From NCBI GenBank assembly GCA_016191165.1, contig JACPPF010000112.1:1-48828 (forward strand): DNA of 48,828 bases, in the 5' to 3' direction. The translations under genes were made by a program, and so were the position numbers. Positions 16,513 through 25,684 of the stretch are shown here, piece after piece. Each line of letters begins with the position of its first letter. The first letter of the stretch is position 1. Under the pieces are notes generated by a model. The model was not told the origin of the DNA. It ran no database searches and saw only the letters and a program-made list of their open reading frames with translations. Source of the stretch: Planctomycetota bacterium. Lineage in GTDB: Bacteria > Planctomycetota > Planctomycetia > Gemmatales > Gemmataceae.

Positions 16513-17865
16513 TCACCGCAATTGCCCGGCGACGGAATTTCTCGGTCGGTTCAGTTTCTGCACGTTGACCTTGCCGCGGCCGTCCACGATGGTCGTGCCC
16601 TCCTGAACCACTACGGGTCCGGCGGTGAGTTGATCGCAGTTGACGTCGATGTGAAACCGCGTGTACCCCGCCTGGCCCGCGGCGACGGTAATCTCGTACC
16701 GGGCCTGCTCGCCGACATCGATCTTCGGCAACACCGCGAATTCGATCAGCTCGCCGTCCTTCACGTTTTCACGCTTGACGAACATCGGTGGCGTCGCCCG
16801 GTCCAGCTTCAAGCCCTTGGGAACGATGGCCCGCAGGCGGATGTTGGTCAGAGCGGCCGAGCCCTGGCTGCGAATGAGGACCGCGAAGGTCGTCTGGTTG
16901 CCGACGAATACCGGATCCTCGCTTTCGGCCATGTCGATCCCAAGGGCCGACACGCCGCCGAACTCGGTGCAGTGTTCGACTTCTTTTTTTACGCCATGAT
17001 CGGCCTCGGCGGCGACCTTGAAGCAATGCTTCCCCGCTTCGGTCGGGCGAAGCGTGATTTGCAACCGCTGGCTCGCGCCGGGTTCCAGGATCCCGAGCTT
17101 CCATTCGACGAGGTTCTTCGCATCGACTCCTGGCGCGCTGACTTTCTTGACGATGAGCTTTTCCGACACCAGGGCGCGCGCCTCGGTGTTGGTCGCCCTG
17201 GTCTTGCCCTTGTTCGTGATGATGATGTCATACACCGTATCGAGGTTGACGAATTGCTTCCTGAGGCCAAAGACCTGAATGTCGAGGATGGGGCGATCCC
17301 CTGGCGCGGGCACTTCGGGGACGGTCGAAATGATGGGCGGCTTGGCGCCGGGCAACGCCGTTTGCCGGGTGACGACGCACTGGCCATGCTCGAACTGCAC
17401 GCGGGCGCAGTTCTTGACATCGTCCTTGTTGGTTGGCTGCAACACGAGAATGATCTCGCGCACGCCGCCGCCGCCGATGGTGCCGAGGTTCCATTGCAGT
17501 TCCGGCCCTTGCTTGGTTGGCGCGGGGTCGGCCTTCACAAATTTCGCGTTGGCAGGCAGCGCGTTCTTCACGACCACATGATGCGCCTCGGCCGTCGAGC
17601 AATTCTCCACGCAAATGCGATATTTGATGGCGGTCCCCGGGTCGCTGCACGCCGGCACGCGCACGCTGATTTTGACAACCGGCGGCGGCGGGTATTTAGG
17701 CAGGCAGTCGTCGGGATCGATTGGCGCCACCCGGTGCGCCCCGTCCCCCTCGGACGCACTCATCCGATCTTCCGCAAACCGCGGCAGGATCGAGATGGGC
17801 GTCATCATCCCGAGGAATAGCGCAACACCGAGCATCGCTCGCATCAGAGGGACTGGCATTTTCAT
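16513..17865 (-). CDS. Secreted protein with DUF11-type (conserved repeat) domains
   Basis: A 450-residue exported protein: signal peptide (MKMPVPLMRAMLGVALFLG), a Pro-rich linker near residue 60, then three immunoglobulin-like modules of about 110-120 residues. Recurring patterns include IKYRICVENCSTAEAHHVVV, TVYDIIITNKGKTRATNTEA and TTFAVLIRSQGSAALTNIRL, typical of the 'conserved repeat domain' found in bacterial surface proteins. Paired Cys within the modules suggest disulfides. It probably acts at the cell surface or periplasm; binding partner unknown. The gene is convergent with the transporter, 59 bp away. Confidence 0.85.
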   Translation of the reverse strand: MKMPVPLMRAMLGVALFLGMMTPISILPRFAEDRMSASEGDGAHRVAPIDPDDCLPKYPPPPVVKISVRVPACSDPGTAIKYRICVENCSTAEAHHVVVKNALPANAKFVKADPAPTKQGPELQWNLGTIGGGGVREIILVLQPTNKDDVKNCARVQFEHGQCVVTRQTALPGAKPPIISTVPEVPAPGDRPILDIQVFGLRKQFVNLDTVYDIIITNKGKTRATNTEARALVSEKLIVKKVSAPGVDAKNLVEWKLGILEPGASQRLQITLRPTEAGKHCFKVAAEADHGVKKEVEHCTEFGGVSALGIDMAESEDPVFVGNQTTFAVLIRSQGSAALTNIRLRAIVPKGLKLDRATPPMFVKRENVKDGELIEFAVLPKIDVGEQARYEITVAAGQAGYTRFHIDVNCDQLTAGPVVVQEGTTIVDGRGKVNVQKLNRPRNSVAGQLR

Positions 17866-18130
17866 GGCGCAAACTTTTTTGGGGCTTCACAGACGACGTG
17901 TTTCAACCTTGAACCAAACGCGCCTGCAAATCTCGGATTTTCTGACGTGCGCTGGGAACCCGCATGGCGGGGGGTGTTGCCATTATCAACGGGAATAAAC
18001 GTTTTGTCTTGCCCAATCCGAAAAAAACTCCCAAACCCTGGAGGGTTCCAACCGTCAAAATCATCACAATCGCCAAACCTGTCTTGGCACATATATAACG
18101 ACCCTACCGGACAAACCAAGGGTGACCAAC
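17866..18130. other. Divergent intergenic region without recognisable gene
   Basis: A 265-bp spacer between a divergent pair (the surface protein to the left, the lipoprotein to the right). It should contain promoters for both. I see no clear sigma-70 boxes, no palindrome with a T-run and no RNA gene. Confidence 0.4.
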
Positions 18131-18937
18131 ATGTTTCAACGAATGGCGATGGGCCTCGTCTTGTCGATGGCGTGTCTCACGGGCTGTGCCCGGCCAGAAC
18201 GGGCCGGACCGACGGAAAGCCCCGAGCAAGCCCTGGATCGACTTCTCATCGCTTGCGTGGCGGGCGATCAGCAGGCCATGCTTGAATTGACGCCGCAGCC
18301 GTATCGCGAACTTTGCCAAACATTTCTATTGGCCGAGGAGAGTCACGACATCGTGGCCAAGGCCCTCGACGAAAAGTTTGGCGTGGCCAAGACGAATCGC
18401 ACGCATGGCAGCGCGAAGCGGGATCTGCTGGGACTACGCAAGGCCCAGGTCATGAACCGCACGGTGCTGGAAAACGGCAACGTCAAGTTGATGGTTCGCG
18501 AAACCTTTGCCGACGACAAGGTTTCTGGAAAACGCCGGGGCTCGCCGGCGCGCGACTCGAATTACCTCGTGGTCAACGTGGACGGCGCCTGGCAAATCGC
18601 GAGGCCCTTCGAGCCGTGGATTCAGCTGGCGGGTGGGAAGGCGGAGAAGTATTTTCAGCGCATGCCCGGCGGATTGGATGTCGAGGCTGCCAAGGTGGTG
18701 TTGCCGAAGGAACTGGACAAACTGGCGGCGCCCAGCGCCTGGCCTAAGCCAATCGATCGCTCCGTGGCTGAATTGCTTGAGGAAGCGACGAAGGCCAAAG
18801 ACCTTGCTAGCGCCTTCGCCCGAGACATCGGCGGCGGAAAATATCGGACGCGGGCCGAGGCGCAAAATGCCCATCGAAAGGCGAGCGGCGTGATCGCGGA
18901 GTTGATGGCCACGCCGAACGAGAACGGCCAACCGTGA
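18131..18937 (+). CDS. Putative lipoprotein
   Basis: A 268-residue protein beginning with a lipoprotein signal: MFQRMAMGLVLSMACLTGC, lipobox LTGC with Cys19 as lipidation site. The mature part is mostly helical and charged. Its first half includes EQALDRLLIACVAGDQQAML, which resembles the NTF2-like or DUF4878 folds of small lipoproteins, but I cannot assign a family. The ATG at 18131 was preferred to the GTG at 18122 because it gives a normal signal sequence. It is convergent with the glutamate dehydrogenase gene, 11 bp away. Confidence 0.8.
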   Translation: MFQRMAMGLVLSMACLTGCARPERAGPTESPEQALDRLLIACVAGDQQAMLELTPQPYRELCQTFLLAEESHDIVAKALDEKFGVAKTNRTHGSAKRDLLGLRKAQVMNRTVLENGNVKLMVRETFADDKVSGKRRGSPARDSNYLVVNVDGAWQIARPFEPWIQLAGGKAEKYFQRMPGGLDVEAAKVVLPKELDKLAAPSAWPKPIDRSVAELLEEATKAKDLASAFARDIGGGKYRTRAEAQNAHRKASGVIAELMATPNENGQP

Positions 18938-18948
18938 GTTTGCATCGC

Positions 18949-20232
18949 TCAGGGGTACAGCCCGCGCCGCTTTTTCTCCTTGGCAACCTTGCGAACGCCC
19001 AGACTCAGCGCGGCCATTCGCATCGGGATATTCATTTCCTTGGCGCAGGCGCGGACCTGCTGAAAAGCCTTCAGCATCAGTTGTTCGAGCTTCTGGTTGA
19101 CCTGGCTTTCGTCCCAGAAAAACTGCTGCATGTCCTGGACCCACTCGAAGTACGACACGGTCACGCCTCCCGCGTTGCATAAAACGTCGGGGATGATGAA
19201 GATGTCGCTCTGGTTCAAAATCTTGTCAGCGTCCGGCGTGGTCGGACCATTGGCGGCCTCGGCGAGAATGCGACACCGCAACTTGCTGGCATTCTTCTCG
19301 GTGATCTGGCGTTCGAGCGCCGCCGGCACGAGGACCGTGCATTCCAGCGTGAGCAGTTCATTCGCGTCAATCGCGCGCGCGCCGGGAAAATCTTTGAGCA
19401 GCTTGCCCGCGGCGATGTGCTTGTTGAGCGCCGACACGTCGATGCCCAGCGGGTTGGCAATGGCGCCCCAGCGGTCGGAGACGCCGATGATCTTGACGCC
19501 GCGCGTCGCCAACTCCTGGCAGGTGACGGCGCCGACGTTGCCGAAGCCCTGCACGACCGCCGTGGCGTTGCCCGGTTGCACATCGATCTCCGCCAGGGCC
19601 TGCATGATGCAGTAGACGACGCCGCGCCCGGTCGCCTCGCGTCGGCCAATGCAGCCGCCGAGTTCGATCGGCTTGCCCGTCACGATCTCCGGGCAGGCGT
19701 AGCCGACCGACATGCTGTAGGTGTCCATGATCCAGGCCATCGTCTGTTCGTCGGTTCCCAGGTCGGGAGCGGGGACGTCCATGCGCGGGCCGATGATCGG
19801 CAGAATCTCTTCCGTGAACCGGCGGGTCATGCGTTCCTTTTCTTCCATGGATAGCTTTTCGGGATCGCATGCGATGCCTCCCTTGGCGCCGCCGAACGGC
19901 AGGTTCATCAGCGCGCATTTCCAGGTCATCCACATCGCCAGGGCGGCCACTTCGCCGAGATCGACGTTGGGGTGATAGCGCATTCCGCCCTTCGATGGGC
20001 CGCTCGTCAGGCTATGCTGCACGCGATATCCGATGAACGTGTGCGTCTTGCCGTTGTCCATGCGAATCGGCACGGACGCGATCATCGCCCGCTTGGGCTT
20101 GCTCAGGCGTTCGAGAATATTTTGATCGAGATCAATTAGCTCGGCAACCGAGAGCAGTTGCAGTACCGCCATTTGAAAGATGGGTGAATCGCCGTAGACC
20201 GGGCGTGGCAGATGCTTGTGATTGGCTTCCAT
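18949..20232 (-). CDS. Glu/Leu/Phe/Val dehydrogenase (glutamate dehydrogenase)
   Basis: A 427-residue NAD(P)-dependent enzyme that interconverts glutamate with 2-oxoglutarate and ammonium. Substrate-binding lysines are in GPSKGGMRYHP (Lys81), TWKCALMNLPFGGAKGG (Lys105) and the catalytic Lys117. The catalytic Asp is in PAPDLGTDEQTMAW. The Rossmann domain has VVQGFGNVGAV. Length and motif order match hexameric GDH of the 420-residue class. The C-terminus ends KEKKRRGLYP. The start at 20232 begins a typical N-terminal helix. Whether NAD or NADP is used cannot be settled by eye. Confidence 0.94.
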   Translation of the reverse strand: MEANHKHLPRPVYGDSPIFQMAVLQLLSVAELIDLDQNILERLSKPKRAMIASVPIRMDNGKTHTFIGYRVQHSLTSGPSKGGMRYHPNVDLGEVAALAMWMTWKCALMNLPFGGAKGGIACDPEKLSMEEKERMTRRFTEEILPIIGPRMDVPAPDLGTDEQTMAWIMDTYSMSVGYACPEIVTGKPIELGGCIGRREATGRGVVYCIMQALAEIDVQPGNATAVVQGFGNVGAVTCQELATRGVKIIGVSDRWGAIANPLGIDVSALNKHIAAGKLLKDFPGARAIDANELLTLECTVLVPAALERQITEKNASKLRCRILAEAANGPTTPDADKILNQSDIFIIPDVLCNAGGVTVSYFEWVQDMQQFFWDESQVNQKLEQLMLKAFQQVRACAKEMNIPMRMAALSLGVRKVAKEKKRRGLYP

Positions 20233-20432
20233 GACAAATCACTCCGGAGAGCAGAGGAAATCGTCGGTTCGCAAGTTGCCGAGTTGGGCGGCTCATGCGG
20301 TCCTTTTTTTATCTTACCATGCAGGTCGTTTCGACGCTACCCGGCTTGGGCCCGCGCGCCAAGGCGAGCGGCTAAACGAGCCGCGCATACAATGGCCCAA
20401 GCGAAAAAAAATCGTGGCAAGAGGTTCCAACG

Positions 20433-21620
20433 ATGACGCCGCTGGCCGATGTTCGCGTCCTGGATGCTTCGCGCGTGCTGGCCGGGCCATTTTGCGGGCA
20501 GCTTCTGGGCGATCTTGGCGCCGAGGTCATCAAGGTGGAACGGCCCGGTTCGGGCGACGAAACACGCGGCTGGGGTCCGCCCTTCGACGGCGCGTATAGC
20601 GCTTACTACCTATCGTGCAATCGCAACAAGCAGGCGATCACGCTTGACCTGAGCCAGCCCGGGGGGGTACAGCTTTTTCAGGCCCTGGTCAGAAAATCAG
20701 ACGTGCTCCTGGAGAACTTCCGCGCCCAAAGTGCGGACAAGCTCGGTCTGAGCCCGGAAAAACTTCTGGCCCAGAATCCGCGTTTGATAGTCTGTTCGAT
20801 CTCGGGCTTCGGCCGCACCGGGCCGTGGAGCGATCTACCGGGCTACGATTTCGCCATCCAGGCGTTGAGCGGGCTGATGGCGATCACCGGGCCAAGCGAG
20901 GGACCGCCGAGCAAGGTCGGCGTCGCCGTCACGGATGTGCTGACCGGCCTTTATGCCGCCACCGCGGTCCTGGCGTGTCTCCACGCGCGGGCGCAATCGG
21001 GGCATGGTTACACGATCGATCTGGCCCTGCTCGATTGCGCGATCGCCGCCCAGGTCAACGTTGTCCAGGCTTTTCTGACCAGCGGCGCCATGCCCGCGCG
21101 CCAGGGCAATGCTCATTTGCAGATTGTCCCCTATCAGGCGTTCGCGACGGCAGACGAGTGGCTGATTCTGGCCGTGGGCAATGACGGGCAATGGCAGCAC
21201 TTTTGCCAGGCGGCCGATCGGCTTGACCTCGCCCACGACGCGCGTTTCACCACCAATGCACAACGCGTGAATGAGCGGACGACGCTTATCCCCATGCTCG
21301 AAGCGTTGCTGCACACGCGAACTTACGCTGACTGGCATGCGCGCCTGGAGAAGGCGGGGGTGCCCCATGCGCCGGTGCTGGATTATTCGAAGCTATTCGC
21401 GCTGGCGCAGGTGTCCGAGCGCGGCATGAAGGTGACCGTGCGCGATCCAGCGGGAAAGGAAGTCGACCTGGCGGGCTCGCCTTTTCACATTCACGGCGCC
21501 ACCTTGCCGACCGCCACGATGCCGCCGGCGTTGGGCGAACATACCGCGATGGTCTTGCGCGACGTGCTCGGGCTGGATGACCTGGCGATTCAGCGATTGC
21601 GGGACGAGAAGGCAATTTGA
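20433..21620 (+). CDS. CaiB/BaiF family CoA-transferase
   Basis: A 395-residue class III CoA-transferase, which moves CoA between acyl groups through an aspartyl-CoA thioester. It opens with the family's PLADVRVLDASRVLAGPFCG, followed by LGDLGAEVIKVERP, NRNKQAITLDL, and the GRTGPWSDLPGYDFAIQA segment containing the expected catalytic Asp. The C-terminal half has the ALLDCAIAAQVN helix and GVPHAPVLDY. The substrate pair is unknown, and no acyl-CoA dehydrogenase or ligase is adjacent. The ATG at 20433 is the natural start of the fold. The gene is divergent from glutamate dehydrogenase. Confidence 0.92.
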   Translation: MTPLADVRVLDASRVLAGPFCGQLLGDLGAEVIKVERPGSGDETRGWGPPFDGAYSAYYLSCNRNKQAITLDLSQPGGVQLFQALVRKSDVLLENFRAQSADKLGLSPEKLLAQNPRLIVCSISGFGRTGPWSDLPGYDFAIQALSGLMAITGPSEGPPSKVGVAVTDVLTGLYAATAVLACLHARAQSGHGYTIDLALLDCAIAAQVNVVQAFLTSGAMPARQGNAHLQIVPYQAFATADEWLILAVGNDGQWQHFCQAADRLDLAHDARFTTNAQRVNERTTLIPMLEALLHTRTYADWHARLEKAGVPHAPVLDYSKLFALAQVSERGMKVTVRDPAGKEVDLAGSPFHIHGATLPTATMPPALGEHTAMVLRDVLGLDDLAIQRLRDEKAI

Positions 21621-22135
21621 CAGTATCCGGTTTTTGGGCCTTTGGCTTTCGGCTTCCGGTCTCACGCGAAAAACAACTCTTCTTCCGCCAGCGCCGAAAC
21701 TTGTGCCGCCCGGCTTTCGATGACCATTTCGCAAATTCGCAAAAGCCCAGATGAAAATCGGTTGACATCCGTCGGCGGCGACGGAGAATCGAGCGACATA
21801 GAAATACTATTGCGTCAAAAGAATCCTGCGACCTTGTCATGAAACATCCTGACCTGAGTGGCTTTGACTTGGGAAGGAAGATCAAAAGCATCCATTCGCT
21901 TCGTTGCGTAACAACGACGGAGCGCTGACACGGCGAGATGCGAAATTCCTGGCCTTTTTGACGTTCTCCCGGAGGGCATATACGCCAACCCGCTCCCTGA
22001 CCAGTGTCGCAAGTGCCTTGACATTAAATAGTTGCGATCAAGCTGGTGCCACTCATTCGAGACACTTTTTTCCCGCGGTTCCATGGCTATGGCCCATTGC
22101 AATCGTTGGGCTCGCGATAGCAGGAGGATGCCCTT
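21621..22135. other. Long spacer with a decayed gene-end copy but no intact gene
   Basis: 515 bp with no credible coding region. Its first part (21633-21713) is a degraded copy of the 3' end and downstream flank of the secernin-like gene located at 24.2-25.4 kb. The remainder has lower GC content than its neighbours and shows no recognisable feature until the AGGAGG ribosome-binding site at 22121-22126 for the dynamin-like gene. Confidence 0.6.
21666..21713 (-). pseudogene. Remnant of the 3' end of a secernin-like gene
   Basis: 48 bp here match 24182-24229, inside the secernin-like gene, with a single mismatch. The similarity continues more weakly over the stop codon into the flank. Read on the minus strand in the same frame it encodes RAAQVSALAEEELFFA and then the same stop codon position. 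Upstream of this the coding similarity is lost. It is either a truncated duplicate or a recombination scar flanking the dynamin-like gene. Confidence 0.8.
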
Positions 22136-23869
22136 TTGGATACAAGCGATCAAGTGGAGAAAACGCCCCCAATGATGGGTGATTTGTCATTTCGCGATGG
22201 GCCTGGTCCGTCAAAGTCTCAAACGCCTGCCGCCCTGGTCAACGTGTTCGGTACCGTGAAAGAAGCAATTCGCAAATTCCGGCTTACCAGCCTGGAACCG
22301 GCTGCTCGTGCTTGTGCCGAACTGATGCGTGACGAAAGTCTGTTCGACGTTGCCGTTCTGGGCCAATTCAAATCGGGCAAGTCGTCGCTGCTCAACGCGC
22401 TGATCGGCGTCGATCTGTTGCCGGTCGGCGTCGTTCCGGTCACGGCAGTTGTGACACGACTGTACGCCGGCTCTTCGTTGTCAGCACAGGTGACCCGCCT
22501 GGATGGACGAACGGAAGCTATTCCGCCCGAGCGGATCGTCGAATTTGTGACGGAGGCGCTCAACCCTGCGAACCGGCGGCGCGTGGCTGTCGTCGATGTC
22601 ATGACGCCGGCTTTGAGCGCTTGGCCCAGTCTGCGGCTTGTAGACACGCCCGGCCTGGGCAGCACCTTTGAGCACAACACAAAGGCGACCAAGGATTGGT
22701 TGCCCAATGTTGCGGGCGCGCTCGTCGTGATTAGCGCGGATCGACCGTTGTCGGACGACGATCGCCGACTGATCGCCGAGGTTCGGCAACTGGCGCCGCG
22801 TGTGTGGGTGATCCTGAGCAAGTTTGATTTGCTCAATGCGGACCAGCAAGCTGAACTGATCGTATTTCTTCAGGGCCGGCTTCGGGAGTATTTCGGATCG
22901 GACGTGCCGCTCGTTCCGTTCTCTGCCCGCCGCGATTTGGCTCATTAGGTGGGCCGACTTCGCGACGAAGTTTTCTGCCCATTGGTCGAAGATCCAATCC
23001 GTGAACGCAAGGCTGTTTTCACGCATAAGCTGCGGGGGTTGGCGACCGCGTGCGTTGACTATCTAAGAATCGCGCGGCAATCCGCCGTACGTGTTACCGC
23101 AGAGCGCAGCAAATTACGTTCGGCAATCCTTGACGAAAGGGTGCGGGGAGAGGTTATCGACGACGAACTCACGCTCGCCGCCAAACGCGTATCTGCCGAT
23201 TTTTCCAAAAACCTCTGGCCGCAATTCGACGATGTGATCGGCCCCCTTCAATATCGACTTGCCGAGGAGTTGCGTGTTGACATGCGAGAATGGCGGGGCC
23301 ATCTCGGGCGACAGACCCGGCACTTTGAGGATTGGCTTCGAGGCAAGCTGACCACTGAGTTAGCGAAGGTCACGCCGAGCGGCGCACAACTTGCACGTCA
23401 GCTGCTTGAGGAGGCCGAAGTCCGCTTCCGCCGCATTGTTGACGCTTTTCGTGATCGGCTCGCACGCAATGTGACGCAAGCGTTGAACTTGTCGCTGTCA
23501 CCGTTGGCGTGGACGGTTCACGTACCGGAAGTGATCGCACCCGATCCCGCGCTTTCCAAGACCGTCGATACGAGCTGGGCGATGTTGTGGTGGGCGATCC
23601 CGATGCCGCTGTTCGGTTGGTTTTTCCATTGGCATTTCCTCGGCCTGGTGCCTTGGGAGGTTGATAAGAACGTGCGCCGCCTTTTCGGGGGTTGGTGCGA
23701 AGCCTTTGAGAATGCAGTGGAAAACCTGAGAGAACAGGCACTGACCGGGGTGCGTGTGGAAATCGCAACGCTCAATGAAGTTCTCGACCGGCAGTCCGAC
23801 GAAGTCCCGCTGATCGAAGACGCCATTCGATGTCTGGAAGCCGGGCTCGCCGGGGCGTGCGCACCGTGA
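22136..23869 (+). pseudogene. Dynamin-like GTPase interrupted by an in-frame TAG
   Basis: One continuous frame encodes a bacterial dynamin-family GTPase of 577 residues, interrupted only by TAG at 22946-22948 (codon 271). The first part has the G1 P-loop GQFKSGKSSLLNALIG, the G2 segment PVTAVVTRL, the G3 DTPGLGS and the G4 LSKFD. The part after the TAG is the helical stalk, with a hydrophobic membrane-associated stretch (WAMLWWAIPMPLFGWFF) at about residues 480-500. The TTG start at 22136 has AGGAGG 9 nt upstream. Both halves keep good coding character, so the stop is recent, a sequencing error, or read through. Bacterial dynamins remodel membranes, and some act in envelope-stress or phage protection. 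No second dynamin partner is adjacent. Confidence 0.85.
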
Positions 23870-24177
23870 GACCAAACAACCATCAACCGCTTTTATGAAC
23901 GGATCGACGCCACGGGAGCCTCTCCCAAGCCATTTCGCCACCGATGATACCTGGCGCGGTAGAACCGCAACCAACGCGCCGCGACTGTCTGGGAACGGGC
24001 CCTGCCCAAACCGTTCCCTGACGGTCGCGGCGCGTCGCAATTTGCCGTTATGCTAGTGATCCAGAACGCCCGCGCCATGTTTTTGTGGTTCAATTGGGGC
24101 TCAGAATTCCGAGCCGGAAAAGATGGTTAAGACACCCAAAATTTTAAATCGTGGCCTTTGCCCATTGGCTTCGGTTC
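23870..24177. other. Spacer holding one palindrome, no gene
   Basis: 308 bp between the dynamin-like gene and the convergent secernin-like gene. It contains the inverted repeat at 23976-24033 and the downstream flank that is partly duplicated at 21.63-21.67 kb. No coding region or RNA gene is seen. Confidence 0.5.
23976..24033. repeat. Imperfect 23-bp inverted repeat
   Basis: Arms 23976-23998 and 24011-24033 are complementary at 21 of 23 positions around a 12-nt loop. The core CCCTGACGGTCGCGG is shared with the palindrome at 12713-12759, so the two belong to one dispersed family. Confidence 0.85.
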
Positions 24178-25440
24178 TCATGCGAAAAACAACTCTTCTT
24201 CCGCCAGCGCCGAAACCTGTGCCGCCCGGTTCGTGATGCCGAGCAGGCTGCGGTATTCGCGGTCGAACAACACGACGTGGTGGTGCATCATTTCCGATGC
24301 CAGCTGATTGATTTGCTGGCTTCGGCCGTGCAAGTGACATTCGCGCGACCGGGCCAGGAATTCCTCGGCGTCGAGGTCGAACTTGGTTTGCAAGCGTTCG
24401 AGGGCGGCGGTGAGGCGTTTTTGATCCTTGTCGCTACCCTGGGCCAGCGGTTCGAGTTCCAGGACGCGATCTTGCAGCGACGAGGACGACGGTCGGCTTT
24501 CGCTGAAATCGGGCGGAATCGAGCCGGCCGGGCTCAACGGAAAATGCACGGCAACCCTGGGAGAGCCAAAGGCAAGCCAGGCCAGGGTCGGCAACTCCGG
24601 TGCGTGGAGATCCACCAGGAAATTGCACGCCAGGGCGGTGTTGCCTGGTTCGGGAAATTGCGTGGCGTTTTGCGTGTCCTGTTCGGCCAACATGCGGCGC
24701 AGGAATTCCAGATCGATCGCGCCTTGTTGTTGCATGAGCGCCATGGTGATTCGACCCCAGCGCTTTTGGGCACACAAAGTGGTTGGATTCCTTTCGGCGA
24801 GGGTGCGCACGAAATCCAGCTTGTTGCCGTCGTCTTGCCACCAGCCTTTTTCGATGGCGAAATCGGCCAGGCCATGCGCCAGCCGGCGCCAGTCTTGCCT
24901 GATCATGGCAGCCTCGGTCACGGCCCGCGCCGACGTGCATTCGAGCATTGCCCAGTAGCGGCCCGAGGCCTCCAGAGCGAACGCCTCGGTTGCGTCGGCG
25001 ATCAGGAAGATGTGATCGTTGCAGCCATGCTCGGCATTCTCGCCGAAATGTTCCAGCAGGTCGGTCAGCACTTCAACGGCGTGGTGGGCGTTGCGGCTGC
25101 GTTCCAGGCCAAGCCGGGCCAAATCGACCCCGGACAATGCCAGGGGACTGCTCGCCCGGCGGCTTTGCCAGCGGGTCACGCCCAGCGCGACTCGATTTTC
25201 GTTGACGCCATGCAAGTAGCCCGACGTGCCCACGGGCCGCACGCCAAGCACGCCAAACGTTTGCCTGGCCTGCGGCACCGCGCCGGTCGCGGTTTGCGTC
25301 ACATCGCCTGCATCGTGCGTGGCGCCGGGGACGAACTGCACGGCCAGGCGTTGTCCCGGCACGGCATAGTGGTTAACGCCAAATAACGTTGTGCGATTTG
25401 CAGAGGCCTCTTTCAAGGCCACGACCATGTCGCTTCCCAT
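24178..25440 (-). CDS. Secernin-like Ntn hydrolase (peptidase C69 family) with Ser at the nucleophile position
   Basis: A 420-residue protein related to secernins and C69 dipeptidases. These are Ntn hydrolases whose new N-terminal residue (normally Cys in a CDTFVAL-like start) attacks an amide. Here the aligned start is SDMVVALKEA, placing Ser3 where Cys is usual. Other family marks are FGVNHYAVPG, GYLHGVNENRVALGVT, the LARLGLERSRNAHHAVEVLT helix, and IFLIADATEAFALEASGRYWA (read as two adjoining blocks). The ATG at 25440 has AAGGAG 8 nt upstream. A short C-terminal helical extension ends ALAEEELFFA; that end is duplicated at 21.7 kb. It probably acts in the cytoplasm, since no signal peptide is seen; the substrate is unknown. 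Confidence 0.8.
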   Translation of the reverse strand: MGSDMVVALKEASANRTTLFGVNHYAVPGQRLAVQFVPGATHDAGDVTQTATGAVPQARQTFGVLGVRPVGTSGYLHGVNENRVALGVTRWQSRRASSPLALSGVDLARLGLERSRNAHHAVEVLTDLLEHFGENAEHGCNDHIFLIADATEAFALEASGRYWAMLECTSARAVTEAAMIRQDWRRLAHGLADFAIEKGWWQDDGNKLDFVRTLAERNPTTLCAQKRWGRITMALMQQQGAIDLEFLRRMLAEQDTQNATQFPEPGNTALACNFLVDLHAPELPTLAWLAFGSPRVAVHFPLSPAGSIPPDFSESRPSSSSLQDRVLELEPLAQGSDKDQKRLTAALERLQTKFDLDAEEFLARSRECHLHGRSQQINQLASEMMHHHVVLFDREYRSLLGITNRAAQVSALAEEELFFA

Positions 25441-25684
25441 GGTACGGTCTCCTTCTTGTCCGTTTTGAGAGAGACGGGATCCCTCGTCCGTGAATAGCGA
25501 AATGATGAAAAGAACGGTTTTTCATTTGGGGGCGCTCAAGACGCGCCAACAAACCAACCCTCACGCACTGGTATTATTGGAACGGAGTCAAGGCCCGTTG
25601 GCAACAGAATAAATCGCAATGTTGGAAAATAATTCACAAACTGGGCAGACTATGCCGGCTCGACAAACGGCGCAACACGCACGG

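Noticed and set aside
22946-22948. TAG in the dynamin gene as a pyrrolysine codon
   Set aside because: No sign of a pyrrolysine system is visible, and dynamins have no known need for it; mutation or sequencing error is simpler.
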